A stretch of DNA of 9,837 nt, taken from Pseudomonadota bacterium (GTDB lineage: Bacteria > Pseudomonadota > Alphaproteobacteria > Rhizobiales > Devosiaceae). Positions 6,809-9,837 of the stretch are shown here, piece by piece; position 1 is the stretch's first letter, and each line of letters opens with the position of its first letter. Where the stretch lies: NCBI GenBank assembly GCA_023415605.1, contig JAEZKB010000121.1, positions 1-9,837 of the forward strand, in the 5' to 3' direction. The position numbers and the translations under genes were made by a program. The notes beneath the pieces are model-generated. The model did no database searches and had not been told where the DNA came from. It worked only from the letters and a program-made list of their open reading frames with translations.

Positions 6809-6847
6809 TAAACCTTCTCCATCTTGGACGCCTCCTGACGCCTGGGA

Positions 6848-6877
6848 ACGCGCAATAGCACCACGGGTGTTGCGCGT
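6848..6877. promoter_or_regulatory. Long interrupted dyad ACGCGCAA / TTGCGCGT
   Basis: Perfect 8-bp arms ACGCGCAA (6848-6855) and TTGCGCGT (6870-6877) enclose a second stem, CACC (6859-6862) and GGTG (6866-6869), around a 3-nt loop. The result is a 12-bp stem with a single 3-nt bulge (TAG). Such a structure fits an RNA leader hairpin or a dimeric-regulator operator upstream of the transferase gene. Confidence 0.45.
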
Positions 6878-6883
6878 CCACGG

Positions 6884-6908
6884 AAAATCATTGTGCGACC
6901 ATGATTTT
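6884..6908. promoter_or_regulatory. Inverted repeat AAAATCAT-N9-ATGATTTT
   Basis: Perfect 8-bp AT-rich arms (6884-6891 and 6901-6908) flank a 9-bp centre in otherwise GC-rich DNA. Arm centres are 17 bp apart, compatible with a dimeric helix-turn-helix regulator. It lies about 92 bp upstream of the TTG at 7000. Confidence 0.45.
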
Positions 6909-6946
6909 TCAAGGTTTGGCTCATCACGTTTTGCGTTGCCGAACAG

Positions 6947-6965
6947 AACGCCTAAATGAGGCGTT
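6947..6965. promoter_or_regulatory. Inverted repeat AACGCCT-AAATG-AGGCGTT near the transferase start
   Basis: Perfect 7-bp arms with a 5-nt loop end 34 nt before the TTG at 7000. The ACGCCT core of the left arm also occurs twice at 10-bp spacing upstream (GACGCCT at 6827-6833 and 6837-6843). It may be an operator or a 5'-leader hairpin. Confidence 0.4.
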
Positions 6966-6989
6966 AACAGGCAAACCAGCGCACCGAAC

Positions 6990-6994
6990 AGAGG
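6990..6994 (+). promoter_or_regulatory. Ribosome binding site deciding the TTG start at 7000
   Basis: AGAGG precedes the TTG at 7000 with a 5-nt spacer. It supports that start over the in-frame ATG at 6901. Confidence 0.55.
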
Positions 6995-6999
6995 CCATC

Positions 7000-7956
7000 T
7001 TGGGACAATTGATTGACGGGGTGTGGTCCACCCAGTGGTACGACACAAAATCCACCGGCGGCCGCTTCAAGCGCGGCGAATCCGCCTTCCGCAACTGGAT
7101 CACTGCCGACGCCAGCGCCGGTCCGACCGGCACGGGCGGATTCAAGGCCGAAGCCGATCGCTACCACCTCTATGTGTCCTATGCCTGCCCCTGGGCGAGC
7201 CGAGCGCTGATCTTCAGGAAGCTCAAGGGTCTCGAAGAGATCATCCCCTATTCCGTGGTGAGCGCCAAGATGGCCGACGAGACGGGCTGGACCTTCACGC
7301 TGCCTGATTCCACCGGCGACAAGGTCTTGGGCAAGGAGCACATGTGGCAGGTCTACAAGGAGGCCGTGCCGGACTACACCGGCCGCGTCACCGTGCCGGT
7401 GCTTTGGGACAAGAAGACCAAGACCATCGTCAACAATGAGAGCGCCGAGATCATCCGCATGATGAACTCGGCCTTCGACGACCTCACCGGCAACACCGAC
7501 GACTATTATCCCGAGGCGCTGCGGGAAAAGATCGATGCCATCAATGCCCGCGTCTATGACGACATCAACAATGGCGTCTACAAGGCTGGCTTCGCCACCA
7601 AGCAGGACGTCTACGAGGAGGCGGTTGAGAAGCTCTTCGCCGCCCTCGACTGGGTCGAGGGCCTATTGGGCGACAACGCCTATCTCGTCGGCGATACGAT
7701 GACGGAAGCAGACTGGCGGCTCTTTACCACGCTGGTGCGCTTCGACGCCGTCTATTTCGGGCACTTCAAGTGCAACATCCGACCGCTGTCGGACTACGAG
7801 AACATCTCACATTATCTGCGCGGGCTCTACCACTATCCCGGTATCAAGGAGACGGTGCGCTTCGACCACATCAAGACGCACTATTACTGGAGCCACAAGA
7901 CCATCAACCCGACCCAGATCGTACCCGTGGGGCCGGAATTAGGATTCATAGAATAG
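7000..7956 (+). CDS. Glutathionyl-hydroquinone reductase (Xi-class glutathione transferase)
   Basis: Enzymes of this class (E. coli YqjG, PcpF) reduce glutathionyl-hydroquinones to hydroquinones with glutathione, using a cysteine. The 318-residue product begins MGQLIDGVWSTQWYDTKSTG, nearly as E. coli YqjG does from memory, which supports the TTG start at 7000 even though an in-frame ATG at 6901 would add 33 residues. The catalytic motif is CPWAS with C63, the same position as in YqjG. The glutathione gamma-glutamyl binding pair is visible in VNNESAEIIRMM (E147, S148), and the all-helical C-terminal domain follows with the conserved HYYWSH near the end. It stands alone, divergent from the GNAT gene and convergent with a Nudix gene. 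Its physiological quinone substrate is not shown by the context. Confidence 0.93.
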   Translation: MGQLIDGVWSTQWYDTKSTGGRFKRGESAFRNWITADASAGPTGTGGFKAEADRYHLYVSYACPWASRALIFRKLKGLEEIIPYSVVSAKMADETGWTFTLPDSTGDKVLGKEHMWQVYKEAVPDYTGRVTVPVLWDKKTKTIVNNESAEIIRMMNSAFDDLTGNTDDYYPEALREKIDAINARVYDDINNGVYKAGFATKQDVYEEAVEKLFAALDWVEGLLGDNAYLVGDTMTEADWRLFTTLVRFDAVYFGHFKCNIRPLSDYENISHYLRGLYHYPGIKETVRFDHIKTHYYWSHKTINPTQIVPVGPELGFIE

Positions 7957-7960
7957 GGCA

Positions 7961-8016
7961 ATCTCTCAGTCGCCAAACCTCCCCCGCAAGCGGGAGAGGA
8001 CGCCCCACTGAGAGAT
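7961..8016. terminator. Bidirectional palindromic terminator or dispersed repeat between convergent genes
   Basis: Outer arms ATCTCTCAGT (7961-7970) and ACTGAGAGAT (8007-8016) are perfect 10-bp inverted repeats. Inside them CCTCCCCCGC (7978-7987) and GCGGGAGAGG (7990-7999) form a second, nearly perfect stem with one mismatch. The whole 56-bp element fills the gap between the transferase stop and the convergent Nudix stop. The GC-rich core resembles the ctcccc...gggag intergenic palindromes scattered in many alphaproteobacterial genomes. There is no T-run, so termination is inferred from structure and place. Confidence 0.6.
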
Positions 8017-8017
8017 C

Positions 8018-8557
8018 TCACCAGTTCGTCGAAACCTTGTCGCCGCGGAATATCTCGCCGATCCGCCGGATGGTCGCCGGACCTGTCCCATCGGGCAATC
8101 CGTCGATCGGGAACCACCCCGCCTCCGCAATCTCGCGATTGGGACGGAACGCCTGAGCCTGCTCGAAATCGCGGCAGAGGAACAGAGCGACGTGGTCGCG
8201 GTTGGTGAGGGAATTCGTATTGTGGTAGAGGCCGAAGAGCTGCATCGGGGCGGTAGGGCGGTAGCCGGTTTCCTCGACCATCTCGCGGCTGGCCGAGAGT
8301 TCGGCGCTTTCGCCCGGTTCGACGCCGCCGCCGCAGAACTGCCAGCCGGGCATGTAGGTCTGGCGGATCAGAAAGACCCGGTCGCCATCGATGAGCGCGG
8401 CGCGCACGCCCAGGGTCATGTGCCGTTTGACGCCGACGGTGAAGAGAAAAGCGCGGGTGCGGAACCGCTGCCAGCGGGTAAGTTCGAGACTGATTTTCGG
8501 GCCCTCGGGGTAACCGTTTCGATTTATGCCATTTTCTTGACGCGTGTCGCGTGGCAT
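8018..8557 (-). CDS. Nudix hydrolase, substrate unknown
   Basis: The 179-residue product carries a complete Nudix box at about 77-99: G-x5-E with GGGVEPGE, then REMVEETGY, matching the family rule in full and so probably an active Mg2+-dependent hydrolase of a nucleoside-diphosphate-linked compound. TLGVRAALID (48-57) and RQTYMPGWQFCGGG (65-78) are typical of a branch of small Nudix proteins without assigned substrate. An N-terminal stretch of about 46 residues precedes the domain, with a hydrophobic AFLFTVGV piece that is too short to be a clear membrane span. I chose the ATG at 8557; a TTG at 8569 is possible and would overlap the start of the divergent phosphoesterase. The stop lies next to the palindromic element at 7961-8016. 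Confidence 0.85.
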   Translation of the reverse strand: MPRDTRQENGINRNGYPEGPKISLELTRWQRFRTRAFLFTVGVKRHMTLGVRAALIDGDRVFLIRQTYMPGWQFCGGGVEPGESAELSASREMVEETGYRPTAPMQLFGLYHNTNSLTNRDHVALFLCRDFEQAQAFRPNREIAEAGWFPIDGLPDGTGPATIRRIGEIFRGDKVSTNW

Positions 8558-8568
8558 TACCCCGCGCA

Positions 8569-9465
8569 ATGATCACACTCGCCCACCTGTCGGATGTCCA
8601 CCTCGCGCCGCTGCCGCCTGTGCGAGCGATGGAACTCCTCAACAAGCGCATCACCGGTTACGCCAACTGGAAGATCAAGCGCCAGAAAACGCTCGACGGC
8701 GAGGGCCTGACCAACCTCGTACACCACATGCAAAGCCAGTCGCCCGATTTCGTGGCGATCACCGGCGACCTGGTGAACCTGGCACTCGATGCCGAAATCG
8801 ACACCGCCTACAACTGGTTGCAGACAGTGGGGCCGCCGGAGCGCGTCTGCGTCTCCCCCGGCAACCACGACGCCTATATTCCCGGGCAGCTCGAAAAGGC
8901 GCTGGATCGCTGGGACGGCTATGTGCTGGGCGAAACGGTGGACGAAAACATGTTCCCCTACGTCCGCCGCGTCGGTGAAGTAGCGATCGTCTGCTGCAAC
9001 AGCGCCATCCCGACCGCGCCATGGTTCGCCGCGGGGAAATTCGAGGAAGACCAGCAGAAGCGGCTGACGCGTTGCCTGCGCCTGCTCGGCGATGCCGGCT
9101 TCTTCCGCGTGGTGATGATCCACCATCCGCCCAATCAGGAAAGCGGCAGCCACCCGCGCTATGGCCTCTGGGGTGCACGCAACTTCCGCCGCGCCGTGGC
9201 CGAGGCCGGCGCCGAGCTGGTGCTGCACGGCCACACGCACAAATCGACCATCTATGCCATTCCCGGCCCCAAGGCCGACGTGCCGGTGGTCGGGGTCGCA
9301 GCGGCGGGCACGGCGCAAAACGACACAGGCGGGCACGACCCGGCGCGCTACAATCTATTCAAGATCGAACGGGTGGGAACTGCGTGGCAATGCACGCTGC
9401 GCGAATACGGCTTTCAGCGGCTCAATAGCGACATCGTGCAGCGCCTGAGCGTGCGAATCTACTGA
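8569..9465 (+). CDS. Calcineurin-like metallophosphoesterase
   Basis: The 298-residue product has all five metal-binding blocks of the calcineurin-like superfamily in order: D-x-H (D9, H11), GDLVN (66-70), GNHD (98-101), the HH pair in MIHHPP (H185, H186) and GHTH (221-224). It therefore should hold a two-metal centre and hydrolyse a phosphomono- or diester in the cytoplasm; no signal peptide is visible. Overall layout is that of class III cyclic-nucleotide-phosphodiesterase-like proteins (CpdA/Icc group), but substrate cannot be told from sequence. The ATG at 8569 starts directly at the first motif strand (MITLAHLSDVHL) and lacks a Shine-Dalgarno sequence; a GTG at 8551 would add six residues. 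It diverges from the Nudix gene with 11 bp between starts and precedes the MurL-like gene by 58 bp. Confidence 0.9.
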   Translation: MITLAHLSDVHLAPLPPVRAMELLNKRITGYANWKIKRQKTLDGEGLTNLVHHMQSQSPDFVAITGDLVNLALDAEIDTAYNWLQTVGPPERVCVSPGNHDAYIPGQLEKALDRWDGYVLGETVDENMFPYVRRVGEVAIVCCNSAIPTAPWFAAGKFEEDQQKRLTRCLRLLGDAGFFRVVMIHHPPNQESGSHPRYGLWGARNFRRAVAEAGAELVLHGHTHKSTIYAIPGPKADVPVVGVAAAGTAQNDTGGHDPARYNLFKIERVGTAWQCTLREYGFQRLNSDIVQRLSVRIY

Positions 9466-9523
9466 TCCATCCCTATCTATGAGGTCGCAAGATCCTTAGG
9501 TCGCCGAGTTTCCGGGGCATGTT

Positions 9524-9837
9524 TTGACCGATTTCCTCATCGACAAGCCGCTGTTTGATTCCGCCACCGGAACCGCCCGCTTCAGCTATGCCCTGGGCGA
9601 GCTGCGCTTCAGCGAAGTGTTGACCTTTCCCGAGGGTGGCGATCCGGAATGCGCGACGAGCGCCGCGTTCGCCAAGCTGCTCGACCTGACGGCGATCGTG
9701 CTCGGAGTGAGCTACTTCAAGTTGCTCGCCCCCGAGATCATCCGCGCGCCCGATATTCCGCTGACGGCAGAGGAGCGGGCCTTCGCCATCGACGTCTACG
9801 AGAACGGGCTGGGCGAGTTCTACGCTCGCAACAACCT
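9524..9837 (+). CDS. murL: MurL-like protein: UDP-MurNAc-L-Ala-L-Glu epimerase (N-terminal part, cut by window edge)
   Basis: 104 codons are present before the right edge. The reading frame starts at a TTG (9524, MTDFLIDKPLFD) with CCGGGG about 6 nt upstream. An ATG at 9519 is out of frame and stops after two codons. The segment has a beta-rich start (GTARFSYALGELRFSE), then LTAIVLGVSYFKLLAPEI (about 63-80) and YENGLGEFYARNN at the cut end. I recall VSYYK and GLGEF-YRN as hallmarks of MurL, which in Xanthomonas epimerises the terminal L-Glu of UDP-MurNAc-L-Ala-L-Glu to D-Glu after MurD2 has added L-Glu. That route bypasses glutamate racemase. The call rests on memory of the family and only a third or less of the protein, so a MurL-related protein of other function is possible. 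It probably shares a transcript with the phosphoesterase. Confidence 0.65.
   Translation, partial: MTDFLIDKPLFDSATGTARFSYALGELRFSEVLTFPEGGDPECATSAAFAKLLDLTAIVLGVSYFKLLAPEIIRAPDIPLTAEERAFAIDVYENGLGEFYARNN

Noticed and set aside
6901..6999. N-terminal extension of the glutathione transferase from the ATG at 6901
   Set aside because: The family begins at MGQLIDGVW. The extension would translate through the AT-rich and AACGCCT inverted repeats, and AGAGG supports the TTG at 7000.
8557..9336. 259-codon minus-strand frame
   Set aside because: It is antisense to the metallophosphoesterase, which has all five metal-binding motifs.
1..9837. tRNA or rRNA genes, CRISPR arrays, insertion sequences, attachment sites
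   Set aside because: I looked for regularly spaced repeats, transposase motifs and terminal inverted repeats flanking genes, and for tRNA-like cloverleaf elements. None was found by eye.

Overview
The window is GC-rich, densely packed bacterial chromosome. It reads as an alphaproteobacterium of the order Hyphomicrobiales, possibly Devosia-like. The grounds are a cytochrome bc1 operon divergent from trmL-hemF, an alphaproteobacterial-type Rieske protein with a twin-arginine anchor, a HemF ending in a short -RWP tail, and many non-ATG starts. The genus is inference. I see no phage, insertion sequence, CRISPR array, rRNA or tRNA gene.

Layout. (1) 1-1296, minus strand: petA (Rieske) then the first 245 codons of petB (cytochrome b), which run off the left edge. 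The missing petC should follow. (2) 1297-1470: divergent control region with a dyad of TTG-N8-CAA form and three copies of a degenerate GCCgAAAA...CCGCC motif. (3) 1471-4064, plus strand: trmL, hemF and an uncharacterised RecF/SMC-like ATPase, tightly coupled. A small DUF1059 protein follows at 4136-4321. (4) 4318-6719, minus strand: a GNAT acetyltransferase, a CoA-type Nudix hydrolase and a CCA-adding enzyme in one tight run. This run converges on the DUF1059 gene, with the two stop codons sharing a CTAG. (5) 6720-6999: a 280-bp divergent intergenic region unusually rich in dyads. (6) 7000-7956, plus: a Xi-class glutathione transferase (glutathionyl-hydroquinone reductase), ending at an elaborate palindromic terminator or repeat. 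(7) 8018-8557, minus: a second Nudix hydrolase. It diverges, with only 11 bp between start codons, from (8) a metallophosphoesterase at 8569-9465 on the plus strand. (9) 9524 to the right edge: the N-terminal 104 codons of a protein resembling MurL, the UDP-MurNAc-L-Ala-L-Glu epimerase of an alternative D-glutamate route.

Functions. Most of the window is housekeeping: aerobic respiration (bc1), oxygen-dependent haem synthesis (HemF, whose product is needed by cytochromes b and c1), tRNA maturation (TrmL, CCA enzyme), metabolite clean-up (two Nudix enzymes) and quinone/thiol redox (glutathione transferase). The respiratory and haem genes sit back to back, so the divergent region between them may respond to oxygen or redox. 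I found no convincing undescribed multi-gene system. The best leads are the MurL-like fragment, the orphan ATPase in the trmL-hemF run, and the structured intergenic regions at 1317-1412, 6757-6965 and 7961-8016.
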